Assembly: GCF_018687715.1 (NCBI RefSeq)
Contig: NC_056752.1
Location: forward strand, 46,107,501-46,171,500
Reading direction: 5' to 3'
DNA: 64,000 nucleotides
Source of the DNA: Carya illinoinensis
Taxonomy: Eukaryota; Streptophyta; Magnoliopsida; Fagales; Juglandaceae
In this document: one piece after another, positions 22,468-34,000 of the stretch
How positions within the stretch are numbered: the stretch's first letter is position 1
Layout: the number at the start of each line of letters is the position of its first letter
Position numbers and translations under genes: made by a program
Notes under the pieces: generated by a model
The model's input: only the letters and a program-made list of their open reading frames with translations
What the model was told of the DNA's origin: nothing
Database searches by the model: none

Positions 22468-25400
22468 GTTGAGGATATCACTCTCAATCAAACTCTTTCC
22501 ATATATGCGAGAGTTGACTGTCGTGATTGTGGGAGTTTTATTTGTACATTGTTTCCTTTTATTATAAATTTATTAATTCGTATTAACTATGTACATTCTA
22601 CAAACAATTATATAAAGCAATGCAATTCACCACCGTAAAGCAAGGTGGATTTCAAACATTCTCATGGTATCAAGAGCAACCCTGGATTAACCTCCTACGA
22701 TCCAAATGGCCTTTGATCCCGCACCCACCGTCCTTCCCTTCAACACCTTGATTCACATGCTCACCATCAAACTATCATCATCCAACTACCTCCTTTGGAA
22801 GAGTCAAGTTCTTCCCCTTCTTGAGAGTGAAGATTTGCTTGGTCACGTTGATGGCACCCTTGTGTCGCCACCCCCATTTGACCGACCAACCTCTCAAACA
22901 CCAAACAACAAATACCTGGTGTGGAAGGCTATGGACCAGCGCCAGCTCAACCTCCTTCTCTCCTCCCTCACGGAGGAAGCTATGGCCAAAGCTGTAGGTC
23001 TCTCCACCGCTCGTGAGGTGTGGCTTGCCATGGAAAACACCTTTAGCCACCGCTCGAAAGCATGAGAACTTCACATTAAGGATGATCTCCAGTTGATGAA
23101 ACGTGGGACTCGTTCTGTAGCCGAATATGCCCGTACGTTCAAAGCACTTTGTGATCAGCTCCATGCCATTGGTCGGCCTGTTGATGGCACCGATAAGGTG
23201 TACCGGTTCCTCCGTGGCCTAGGGCCTGATTTTTCAAGCTTCTCCACCGCTCAAATGGCCCAAACTCCTCTCCCCTATTTTTCAGATTTAACCTCCAAGG
23301 CCGAAAGTTTTGAGATTTTTCAAAAATCTCTTGAGGGTTCTTCCTCCTCTACTACGGCTTTTATGGTCACCAAAAATTCCTCCCATCGTGGTGGCTTTGC
23401 TCACAATCCTCTAGGTCGCACAAATGGCCACGGCAACGGCTCCTCCAGCTGCAGACAGGGACGCTCTAGCTCGGGTCAGCGCCGTTGTCCTCCACGTTGC
23501 CAAATCTGCAGGATGGACGGCCACTATGTTGATCGATGTCGCCAGCGCTATGCTCGGAATGAGCCATCTGCTCAACTTGCCAAAGCCTTCACCAGTTCTT
23601 GCAATCTCTCTGAAAACATGGGCTTCGACTGGTTTGTGGATACAAGGGCTTTGGCCTATATGACTACGGATTCAACCCAACTGGACCAGTCCACAAGTAA
23701 CACAGGTAAGGATTGTGTAATTGTTGGGAATGGTGCGTCACTTCCCATTACCCACATTGGAAAAATTTCTCCTATCCTGAATCTCTATCTTCTCAATGTC
23801 CTAGTTGTTCCTCGCCGCACCAAAAATTTTCTTTCCATTAGTAAATTAACATATTATTATCCATTATCTGTTACATTTACTAATAATTTGTTTACTATTC
23901 AGAATCTCAAAACAGGAACAGTGGTGGCAACCGGCAAGCGTGATGGTGGCTTATATGTGTTCGAAAGAGGCAATCTTGCTTTTATTTCTGTCCTTAAAAA
24001 TAAATCGCTTCATGCGTCTTATGATTTATGGCATGCACGACTTGGACATGTCAATCATTCTATTATTTCTATTTTAAATAAAAAAGGACAGCTTTATCTT
24101 ACCTCTTTGTTACCTTCTCCTGCTTTATGTAGCACCTGTCAAATTGCCAAAAGTCATCGCTTGCCTTATTCTCAAAATGAACATAGGTCGTCTAATGTGC
24201 TTGATCTTATCCATTGTGATATTTGGGGTCCCTCCCCCGTCAAATCAAATTTAGGATTTGTCTACTATGTTCTATTTATTGACGACTATTCTCGCTTCAC
24301 GTGGCTCTATCCTTTGAAATTAAAATCTGATTTTCATAAAATTTTTATTCAATTTCAACAATTTGTGGAAAATCAATATTCTGCTCGTATCAAAATTTTT
24401 CAAAGTGATGGTGGTGCCGAATTCACTAGTAATTTCTTTCAAGATCATCTTCGCTCTTCAGGCATTTATCATCAGCTCTCATGTCCATACACACCAGCCC
24501 AGAATGGTCATGCTAAAAGAAAATACCGTCATGTGACTGAGATAGATTTAGCCCTTCTTTTTCATTCTCACATCTCTCCTCGTTTTTGGGTTGACGCCTT
24601 CAGCACTGCAGCCTACATCATCAACCGTTTGCCTACACCGCTTCTTGAAGGTAAGTTACCTTTTGAGATTTTGTATGGTCATTCTCCGAATTATGAAAAT
24701 TTTCACCCTTTTGGTTGCCGTGTCTATCCTTGCTTACGTGATTATATGCCTAAAAAACTTTCTCCTCGTAGTATTCCTTGTATTTTGCTAGGTTATAGTA
24801 CTTCTTATAAAGGATTTCGCTGCTTAGATCCCATCACTTCTAGGCTCTACATCACTCGCCATGCTCAATTTGATGAAACTCATTTTTCTTCCCTTGCTAC
24901 CTCTTAGGCCCAACCCATATCCTCACTTAACTTTTCCAATTTCCTTGAACCCGGTCTCCTCCATACAGATCTGCCTTCCTCTGACACCTATTCCCCACAT
25001 ATTACTCAATCTGGGTCTAACCCATGTATTATGTGTACTGATTCAATGAATGAGTCCTTGCAGGTCCCTCTTTACAACATTTGGCTCCTCCACCTGAGTC
25101 CAGTGCAGCTCCTGCTCCTGCTACCGTGGTTCCGCTGGGTTCTCATCCTATGATTACAAGAGCTAAAGTTGGTATTTTCAAAACTCGTCACCTAGCGCAT
25201 CTTAGCCTCTTGGGCTCCTCTGGTCTTCTTCCTGCTTTTCTTGCATCAACTGAGCCTAAAGGTTTCAAATCTGCTGCTAAGAATCCTGCTTGGCTTGCTG
25301 CCATGGATGAAGAAATCCATGCCCTTAAGAGTAATCATACCTGGATTTTCGTCCCTCGACCTATCAACACCAACATTGTGGGCTCCAAATGGGTTTTCTG

Positions 25401-26948
25401 GACCAAATACCTGCCTAATGGATCTGTTGAATGTCTCAAAGCACGCCTTGGTTCCAAAGGCTATAAATAGGTACCTGGTCTTGACTACACTGATACTTTC
25501 AGTTCTGTAATCAAGGCCACCACTGTTCGCGTTGTGCTCTCTCTTGCTGTTACACAGAAATGGCCCCTTCGTCAACTTGACGTCAAGAATGTGTTTCTCA
25601 ATGGTACTCTCACTGATCAATTTTATATGGAGCAGCCTCCAGGGTATATTGATCCTCGCTTCCCTGATCATGTTTGCCAGTTGAAGAAAGCTCTCTATGG
25701 TCTCAAGCAAGCACCTCGTGCCTGGTTCTAGCGCCTTAGCTCCTTTCTCACTCACCTTGGTTTTTCTTGCAGTCGTGCTGACCCATCTCTTTTTATCTTT
25801 CATAAGCAGTCAGATATTATTTACCTGCTTCTTTATGTTGATGACATTATTATTATAGGCAACAATTCTTCCCTTCTTGACAGCTTCACTTGTAAACTCA
25901 ATTCTGAGTTTGCCACTAGGGACTTGGGCTCCCTCAATTACTTTCTTGGTCTAGAAGCTTCCTCCACTTCTGATGGTCTCTCCATCAGTCAGCTCAAATA
26001 TGCACGGGATATTCTTTCTCGAGCTTAGTTACTTGACAGTAAGCCTGTTCACACTCTCATGGTTGTTTCTCAGTATATGTCTGTCGATGGTTCTCTATTT
26101 CCGATCCCACTCTCTACAGATCTCTTGTTGGTGCCCTACAGTACCTGACCATCACACGTCCCGACATTGCTTATGTTGTCAACTCTGTCAGTCAATACCT
26201 ACATGCTCCAACTGACAATCACTTTCTGGCTGTTAAATGTCCCTCCTCCTCTCTTGGTGCTCTCGTTGCTTATTCTGATGCTAATTGGGTTGGCTGCCCC
26301 AATACTCGTCGTTTGACCTCTGGTTACTCTATTTACCTCGGCGACAACTTGGTTTCTTGGAGTGCTAAGAAATAGCCAACTGTCTCTCGTTCCAGTTGCG
26401 AATCTGAGTATTGTGCCCTTGCCTCCATTGCCGCCGAACTCATTTGGCTCACACATCTCCTGCATGACCTCCAGGTATCCATCCCACAACAGCCTCTTCT
26501 CTTATGTGACAACAAGAGTGCCCTTTTTTTGAGCTCCAATCCGGTTTCACACAAGCGGGCTAAGCATGTTGAATTGGACTATCACTTTCTCCGTGAACTT
26601 GTTGTCGCTAGCAAGCTCCATACCCAACATGTCCCCTCTCATTTACAGGTTGCTGATATTTTCACCAAGAGCATTCCTCGACCACTCTTTGAGTTCTTCC
26701 GATCCAAGCTCCACGTCCGATCCAATCCAACGCTCAGCTTGCGGGGGGGTGTTGAGGATATCACTCCTCAATCAAACTCTTTCCATATATGTGAGAGTTG
26801 ATTGTCGTGATTGTGGGAGTTTTATTTGTACATTGTTTCCTTTTATTGTAAATTTATTAATTCGTATTAACTATGTACATTCTGCAAACAATTATATAAA
26901 GCAATGCAATTCACCACCGTAAAGCAAGGTGGATTTTAAACATTCTCA
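22468..26948 (+). mobile_element. Copia-3: Ty1/Copia retrotransposon with both LTRs
   Basis: The LTRs are 22468-22664 and 26750-26948 (about 197-199 bp), starting TGTTGAGGATATCAC and ending AAACATTCTCA. The primer site TGGTATCAAGAGC follows the 5' LTR directly and a polypurine tract GCGGGGGGG precedes the 3' LTR. The flanks GCCAT and ACTAT fit a 5-bp target duplication with two transitions, and removing the element restores the LINE reading frame. Confidence 0.9.
22706..26801 (+). pseudogene. Copia-3 gag-pol remnant
   Basis: Gag starts at 22706 and is cut by TGA at 23063; 23093-24907 continues gag through the zinc knuckle region (CQICRMDGHYVDRC), protease-like segment, GAG-pre-integrase (LWHARLGHVNHS) and integrase (IDDYSRFTWLY, SDGGAEF, YTPAQNGHAKR). 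Reverse transcriptase follows (25081-26100; [16 protein letters not shown] near 25840). RNase H comes next (YSDANWVGC near 26270) and the tail runs to 26801. Breaks: a frameshift between 24.9 and 25.08 kb, another near 26.1 kb, a missing stretch near 26.24 kb, and TAG codons at 24905, 25468, 25729, 26026 and 26373. The protease motif reads DTRA instead of the usual DSGA. Confidence 0.85.
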
Positions 26949-27655
26949 ACTATTACAAATTCTATTAACATGCAAAACTATCTAGTTCCTTCTGTTCTTC
27001 AAGACATCTTTTAAATCTTCAATACATTGACCATGCCACTCCCAACTCACTCTTGGACTATTAACAGCTTTCACATTAGATAAAGCATCACCCTCCAGTT
27101 GTACATTCCTAAAATTCAATTCATCACAAAGTTTCATGGCCCTTCAGAGAGCATAGACTTCAACTACTATAGGATCAGAAACAGGTGGTCTCCACTGTTC
27201 TCATTGATCCCAATTTACTTTAACCACATCCCCCACAGGTGGTCTCCAATAGATAACCTTGCTACTTTGGCCACCATTCCTTTGATTATTGCTTTGCTTA
27301 ACTTGTGCCATTTAAAGCTCTAACAAATAGTCAACAACTTGCTTAAACACTTCATTAGGTCCCTTGAACTTGTTATAAAAAACCAAGCAATTTCTCCTCA
27401 ACCATACTCTTTTCAGCACCACAGCCATTACATCCATATGATATTGAGATAACTTTGAAGGCCACTCTGGCCAAAGCTCGAAAAGATCTCTTTCACTACT
27501 TGACCATTTGTGCACTGGACTCCTCTCACAAGCCCGTACATCACTTGCTTCGTTGCAGCTCCACAAAGCATGACACACTGATTCATCCATTCTCTTACAC
27601 ACTGGACAAGAAGCTTCTTTAACAACTTTTCTTTTCATTAAATTCTTCTTTGTTG
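26949..27655 (-). pseudogene. LINE ORF2 3' end: zinc-binding RT tail and RNase H-like region
   Basis: 27638-27312 encodes the zf-RVT-type segment CPVCKRMDESVCHALWSC, common at the end of plant LINE reverse transcriptases. RNase H-like sequence follows with several stops. The C-terminal piece (GVAYSLAKIV) lies on the other side of Copia-3 at about 22467-22400. It is non-functional through truncation, stops and the Copia insertion. Confidence 0.7.
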
Positions 27656-27673
27656 GTATTTACATCATTGAAC

Positions 27674-28423
27674 CTAATTATACTGATCATATTCTAATTA
27701 ATTATCAACAGCAATTACTCGCTGCACCAAGTACCCTTGATCTCACTCTTGCTAGTTATATACCTCCTAGGCCCCTTAAATTACTTTAGAAATTCAAACT
27801 CATTATAATAGTACTACTATTTATCAAATCGCCCAGTGGTTCATGTATATAACAAGTGCTGGTCCTTTTTTTTTTTTTTTTAATATAAGAATATGGTTTT
27901 ATTTATGGCGGTCTGGTTGATAAATAAATATTCATTACAATTATTTTTGTTAAATTTTTAAATAAGAATTGAGCCATAGAGTAGAGTCTTGGACTGATAA
28001 AATTTATTTATATATCGTACTAAACACCTGTACAACTGCTACATTGTATTTTAGTTATCATTTGGAATAAAATACTTTTCAAGTATATAATCAGCTCCAT
28101 AAAAGAACCACGTAGAGAAATAAAGCAAATGAACAAAAAAAAAGAGCAAGCACGATGCCCCCAGGGAGTCAGATGCTTATTATTTTAAAGACGACCATTT
28201 AATGATGGCTTACATATATAAATACTTAATTTCCGTAATATTATTGGCATCATATCACCAATGCAGTCGGAGGCCTTTTATTGTATGGATATACAATATT
28301 CTTTATCAGTAGAGAAAACCATTCAGAGGTAATCATGCATTAATTTACTTAGTGCAGTGCGTTGAGAGCACTGTCAACATGGCAGCACTTAAAACTCATA
28401 TAGGTCTCCATGACGCGGGAATA
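27674..28423. other. Intergenic DNA downstream of the SEO pseudogene
   Basis: AT-rich, with a T run at 27868-27884; no gene recognised. Confidence 0.35.
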
Positions 28424-29539
28424 TTAGTGAGCGCAATGCATATGCCCTGAAATCTTTACAACACCAACCGGGATGTCAAAGCGAGAGCAGTGGCTTTGAT
28501 TAATGCTGTCAAAGTGCTGTTTGATTGCAATATCGAAGTCAATCTCACGTAAATACCCCTTCCATTTTTCAGCCTCATCCATGACCTTCAAAATAGTAGT
28601 CCCATGTCCAATGAATATCGCTTTAGACCCTTTGCTCAGCACTACCCATCCACTCTCATTCTTGTAAGATAGCAGCTTTTGTATTTCCTTGGTCACATCG
28701 TCCGGTTCAGTTTTCTTTTCAATCTTGGAGAAGAAAAAGCTTTCCATTGTGTCCAAAAACGCCCTAGAATACCAACATTGTCCTGCTCTTTCTGGTTCTT
28801 TCCTATAGGAATCGACTCAATATAAATCTTTGCCTCCTTCAACGCCGGGTCATTGGCCAGGGCAGTTGCTTTCCTGGTAAATTGTTGGATCCATTCGTTG
28901 TCCTTGCCTCCATAGAAGAAAATGTACTTGTCATCCTTGATCTGATTGATCGAACAAGACATCTTAATTCTCAAACACGTACAATTATAATGCTAATCAT
29001 GATTTTTATTAAAAGCATCAGCCTTTATAATATGAATTTTGCTTAAGTGTACTATATATTGTAGGGTATGAAAAAGAACTTACCACGACGGGTGATTTGG
29101 GATTGATGCCAACCAAGAAGGATACGATCACATCCACTATAGCTAAAACAATCTTTATTTCCCCGTAAATGAAAGGAAAGGCCTTTGCTCCCAATACCTT
29201 AATGATGTGGAATACATTCGGATGTTCCACCTTTCCTTTTGGACTTACGACCACGACGAGAGGCTTATTCTTGAAGTTCCACTCCTTAATGAACTTGATG
29301 CCTACCACTGGTGAAAAGTTTTGAACTGTATACCAAAGCATCTTGGATCGCAGCACCTCAAACTTCTTTTTCAGGTCATCAGTCCCTTGCTCCACAATTG
29401 GGATCCATACAATTTTATGTTGATCCTTCTTACTTATTCCATCATAAACCGGCTTAAGGACCGAGATTTCTTCAATGGTGACATCCAGGCTCGAAATGAA
29501 GAATAGAACGTTCTTCTTTTCCAGCACTTTGATGTTAAC
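28424..29539 (-). pseudogene. Truncated second copy of the SEO gene (last two exons)
   Basis: Exons equivalent to 6 and 7 of the first gene lie at 29539-29084 and 28941-28424. The first has ISSLDVTIEEISVL and FSPVVGIKFI; the second has KYIFFYGGKDNEWI and, after a shift, NESGWVVLSKGSKAIF. Exons 1-5 are missing. The acceptor before exon 6 reads AA where the first copy has AG. The reading frame shifts near 28750, between RFWTQ and ESFFFSKIEKK. The end (stop at 28424-28426) supplies the C-terminal region that lies outside the window for the first copy. Non-functional by these criteria. Confidence 0.85.
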
Positions 29540-30395
29540 TTGTTTGTGCAACACAATCAAAAAAATCAGAAGACCGTGAATAGATTAGTCTTGATGTTTC
29601 TATGACAGATAACTTATAAGAATTCGAGGTATTGTAAGTTCGTAATATAAAGCTGTGGCAAGTGTAAAGGCTGTAGTTACGACCATAAATAAGGGAAAAA
29701 TAAATTACAAGTTCTTGCACGAAAGTTTCAAATAGGAGAGACAAATATATTAAGTGGGTCTTAATTATTTATTACTCATTTAATATTTCACCAAAGGAAA
29801 ATATTTATACATGTAAAAATAAATGTTATAGGATCTTTGTGATGAGTACCGGCTTGTTTGGAAATAGATCTTATCCTGATCATTTCATCTATCCCCTTTC
29901 TAAACATAATTCAAATATAAAATTTTCAAACTAATTATTACAGCTTTTTTAAACTTTCAAACAAAACATAACAAACAATTCAATTTTTTCAAATCTCTAA
30001 ATAAAAATAATATTATAAAACTAAATTATAATAATATTTTAACTTTATAATGTTTTTCGTTTAACTTTTTCTCTCTTATTTCCAAAACTCAAAAAATACT
30101 TAACTCAAACTATTTCATTACTATTAACAAACTATCTTACTACTATTCCTAAAATTATTATCTCATCTCACTCTCCATACAAGCCCATATTTCCATTCTA
30201 CTTAATTAAAGTCTTGAAATTTAGACAAAACCATAAAATTACACCGGTAATGTGAACATTTAGTCCAGCTTGGTTGTTTGAGTTTTTTCCAACTAGTTGG
30301 TAAATATTGTTTATTACACAGGACCATGATGCCTTGTATTTTACAATATATTTTTAAGAGAACTGATTTTTATTGGAAAATATAAGTCATAATTA
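28773..30395. repeat. Segmental duplicate of 1-1520
   Basis: Base 1 corresponds to about 28773. Similarity continues through the exon 7, intron, exon 6 and intron 5 sequence, including the MITE, to about 1515/30390. There it stops, and the second copy continues with sequence related to 9240-9540. A deletion-like junction replaces SEO exons 1-5. Confidence 0.8.
29850..30186. repeat. AT-rich MITE-like element, copy beside the SEO pseudogene
   Basis: It begins GGCTTGTTTGGAAATAGATC and ends CTCTCCATACAAGCC; homologous to 996-1315. Confidence 0.5.
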
Positions 30396-31043
30396 ATAAA
30401 ATTATATCACGTCACGGGTTCAAGTCCCTGAGGGGATGACCTATAAGTCATAGTATTAAGTTATTGAATATTGACATATGATTGCAGTTTCCAAAAGGAA
30501 ATGGATATCATTGAGTTAGTGTCAATATTAGAGTTGGCCGTCGTGGACGTCAGGTTTCGAAAACATGGCAAATGTTATGATCTTGAAAATTAAAAGTCTA
30601 ACCAAATTATTATCCGGCAGTCCTAAGACTTTTAGATCAATAATTAGATTTTTGAACTGTTTAACATTTGTCAATCATTTTCTTCCTTTTATAATTTTAA
30701 TTAATCTTCGGTAAGGCTAGTTTTCCACTATACGTTTTTAATTTATTGATATACACGTACGTTTTTCATGTTTCAGATTATTCCAATAAATTACTACCAA
30801 AAAGGAATAATTGTATAGTGCCAATAGTACATTTTAGAACATGGCAAAGGCTCAGCTACAGTATAATCTTCTTATTCCTTAACTTCTTTATTATTTTACT
30901 CCTCCTTGGAGGAGTGGTGGATACCCTCTCTTTTTTTAGAAGTTAGGGGATGGTTGTTCTCGCAGATAAATTAGGATGGATATCTCTATTTTTCAGAATC
31001 TCATATCCCAAAAAGTTTTGTCAATAGAATGTTTATAGAAGTT
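30396..31043. other. No gene seen; duplicated block at 30,660-30,890
   Basis: Contains the partner of 9240-9545 and a tRNA B-box-like CGGGTTCAAGTCC near 30419 without the rest of a tRNA. No ORF of interest. Confidence 0.4.
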
Positions 31044-31048
31044 AAGAC

Positions 31049-34000
31049 TGATAACAAAATGGAAAAATGGAGAAACTTCTCTGATTCTCATTGAGTGCTT
31101 TGGGTAATATTTATACACAAACAAAATGAAAATAAAAAATAATAATTGTTACAAATAATTTGAAAGAAATAATAACGACTTCCTCTACTGTTCTATTCTA
31201 GAAGACTCTTGTGAATTGTTGTACAATGTGAGTAGAGCAATATCGGGCTTCATGTTATTGTTGTAGTCCCCGTAATGCCCTCCTTATGTTTGTGTAAAAT
31301 CACAGATGAGTCACTTAACTTGATACGCCCCCTCGAGTCCAATGACATGTCTACCACATTGAGGGTCGACCTAAAACGATGAAAACGATCGAAAATAATT
31401 GGTTTGGTAAGAAGATCAGCCAACTGGTCTTGCGAACTACAGAATTGAACTTGTAAGGTGTTTGCCACAACTTTGTCTCTAACGAAGTGAAAATCAATGT
31501 CCATATACTTGGTTTTTGAGTGGTAGACAGGATTCACTGATAGATATGTTGCTTCAATATTGTCACACCATAATGTAGGAGCTGTGGGAAGAAAGACACC
31601 AAGTTCACGAAGTACTATTTACAACCAAATAACTTCTACTGTCGTGGATGTAAGGGACTTGTATTCAGCCTCAGTAGAGGAACGGGCCACTGTGCTTTGC
31701 TTCTTTGAACTCCATGATACTAAGTGATGACCCAAGTAAATAGAGAACCCTCCAGTTGATCGGTAGTCATCAGGACAACCCTCCCAATCTGCGTCAGAAA
31801 ATGCTTGAAGAGAAAAAGCAGTTTGAGGCTTGAAGAGTTGACCATAGTTGATGGTTGCTTTCAAGTATTGTAAGATATGTTTCACGGCAATCCAATGAGA
31901 AGCTTTAGGTGTGTGCATGAATTGGCACACTTTGTTGACTGCAAAAGAGAGATCTGGTTTGGTTAAGGACATGTACTGAAGGCCCCTAATGATGCTTTGA
32001 CAAAGAGTGGCATCTTCAAAAGCTTGTGAATCAAACTTGGAAAGTTTGAGATTAGCAGCCATAGGAAAGTTGATGGGTTTAGCGTGAAGCATTTTGATGC
32101 GGGTTAACAGCTGCTTGATGTACTGTCATTGGGAGAGAATCAAGCTGTGTGCTGTATGATCAACCTCAACTCCAAGGAAAAAGGAAAGATCACTGAGGTC
32201 CTTTACTGGGAAAGCACGTCCCAATGTTGAAATAAGATTATTAATGGCAGAGGAATGTGAAGATGTGATGACAATGTCATCCACATACACCAAAAAATAA
32301 ATTTTGACATTAGCATGATTTAAAATGAATAAAGAAGGGTCAGCTTTGGAGGCAGTAAAACCGAAATCAAGAAGCCAAGAACTAAGTTGAGCAAATCATG
32401 CTCTTGAGGCCTAGTTGAGGCCATAGATGGCCTTGTGGAGTGTGCATATATAATTTGGATGAGTTGAATCAACAAATCCTTGGGATTGCTGCACATACAC
32501 ACCATCTGCTAAGGATCCATGCAAAAATAAATTTTGGATCTCAAGCTACCGTAAGGGCCAAGATTGAGTTACTGCAAGTGAGAGAATCAGTAGAATGGTG
32601 GATGGCTTTACTACTGGGCTGAAGGTCTCAGTGTAGTCCAAACCGTGGAGTTGATGGTAGCCTTTAGCTACTAGACGTGCTTTTCTTCTTTCGAAAGAAC
32701 CATTAGCTTTGGTTTTGGTATGAAACACCCAGCGATAGCCAAGGATGTTTGCCATGGGAGGAGGAGGGACTAAGCTTCACGTCTGGTTTTGTTGCAGTGC
32801 AGTGAATTCTTGATGCATGGCGTCACACCATTTTGAGAATTTGACAGCTGTAGAGAAACTAGAAGGATCATTAGGAACATTTATAGAGGTAGTAAAGCAA
32901 TACCGAGAGTTATACGGCATAGTTCCTTCTGTGAAGACTTGAGGCCGAGAGGAATTTGTATGGGCACTAGTAATAATCGGTGAACAAGGTGGAATAAGGG
33001 AGATGGAAGGAAGAGAGGAAGGTGGGTTAGTGGAAGATGATGGTTGAATTTCAAACTGAGGGGAAGAGTTTGTTGTAGAGGAGGATGGACGAGAGGTTGA
33101 AGACGTCGAGGAAGCAGAAGTTGGATTTAAGGATGATGGGCTGGGCCCAGGCCCAAGAATAGATGGTGTAAGTAGAGGTAAGAGGGTAGTTTTCGAGCAA
33201 GGAGATTTAGAAACGGGACTGGGTTGAGATGTATGAAAGGGAAACAAGGACTCATTGAAAATGACGTCCCTAAAAATGTAGAGTCTACTTTGTTTAAGGT
33301 CTAGACACTTGTATCCTTTATGAGATGGGCTATAGCCCAAGAAGAGACATGAGGTAGATCTAAATTTTAATTTATTTGAAAGATAAGGCCTGAGATTGAG
33401 CCAACACTCACAAGCAAATACTTTCAAAAAATTATAATCAGGCTGATTTTGATGAACCAAAAAATGAGGTGATTGATTTTTAATAACTGGAGAAGGTATA
33501 AGGTTAATTACGTAAACAACCATTGTAAAAGCATCGGCCCAAAAGGAAAAAGGTAAGGAAGAGTGGGCTAAAAGAGCAAGCCCAGTTTCGACAACGTGTC
33601 GATGTTAGCGTTCAATAAGTCCATTTTGTTGATGTGTATGAGGGCAAGAGAGACGATGTATGATTCCAAACTTATTACAAATTTGGGTGAGAGGTTTGAA
33701 CTCTCCACCACCATCGGTTTGAAGGATTAAAAGTTTGGAATTAAACAAGCGTTCAATATAAGGTAAAAATGTGGTAAAAATATGAGCAACATCAGATTTT
33801 AATTTGAGAGGAAAGAACCATGTGTATCACATAAATTGATCTACAAATGAAAGGTAATACTTAAAACCAAGTCTGGAAATGTGGGATGCTGGGCCCCAAA
33901 CATCAGCGCATAACAATTGAAGTGGCTTGGTATAAGTTGCATGAATTTTACCAAAGGGTAACTGATAGGCTTTTGGAAGTGGGCACTCGGTACAAAAGAA

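Larger units (their letters stand above)
22288..27673 (-). mobile_element. 5'-truncated LINE (non-LTR retrotransposon), split by Copia-3
   Basis: The 15-bp duplication TTTACATCATTGAAC lies at 22288-22302 and 27659-27673. On the minus strand the 3' poly-A tail appears as a T run starting at 22303. The body (27658-26949, then 22467-22303) encodes the end of a plant LINE ORF2. It is 5'-truncated, as usual for LINEs, and about 0.87 kb without the Copia. The junction reads in frame across the Copia site (VNRICN/GVAYSLAK). Confidence 0.85.

Noticed and set aside
25246..25803. 185-codon minus-strand ORF
   Set aside because: Exact antisense of the Copia-3 reverse transcriptase region.
30410..30440. 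tRNA-like B box CGGGTTCAAGTCC
   Set aside because: No A box, acceptor stem or anticodon arm around it; at most a SINE remnant.
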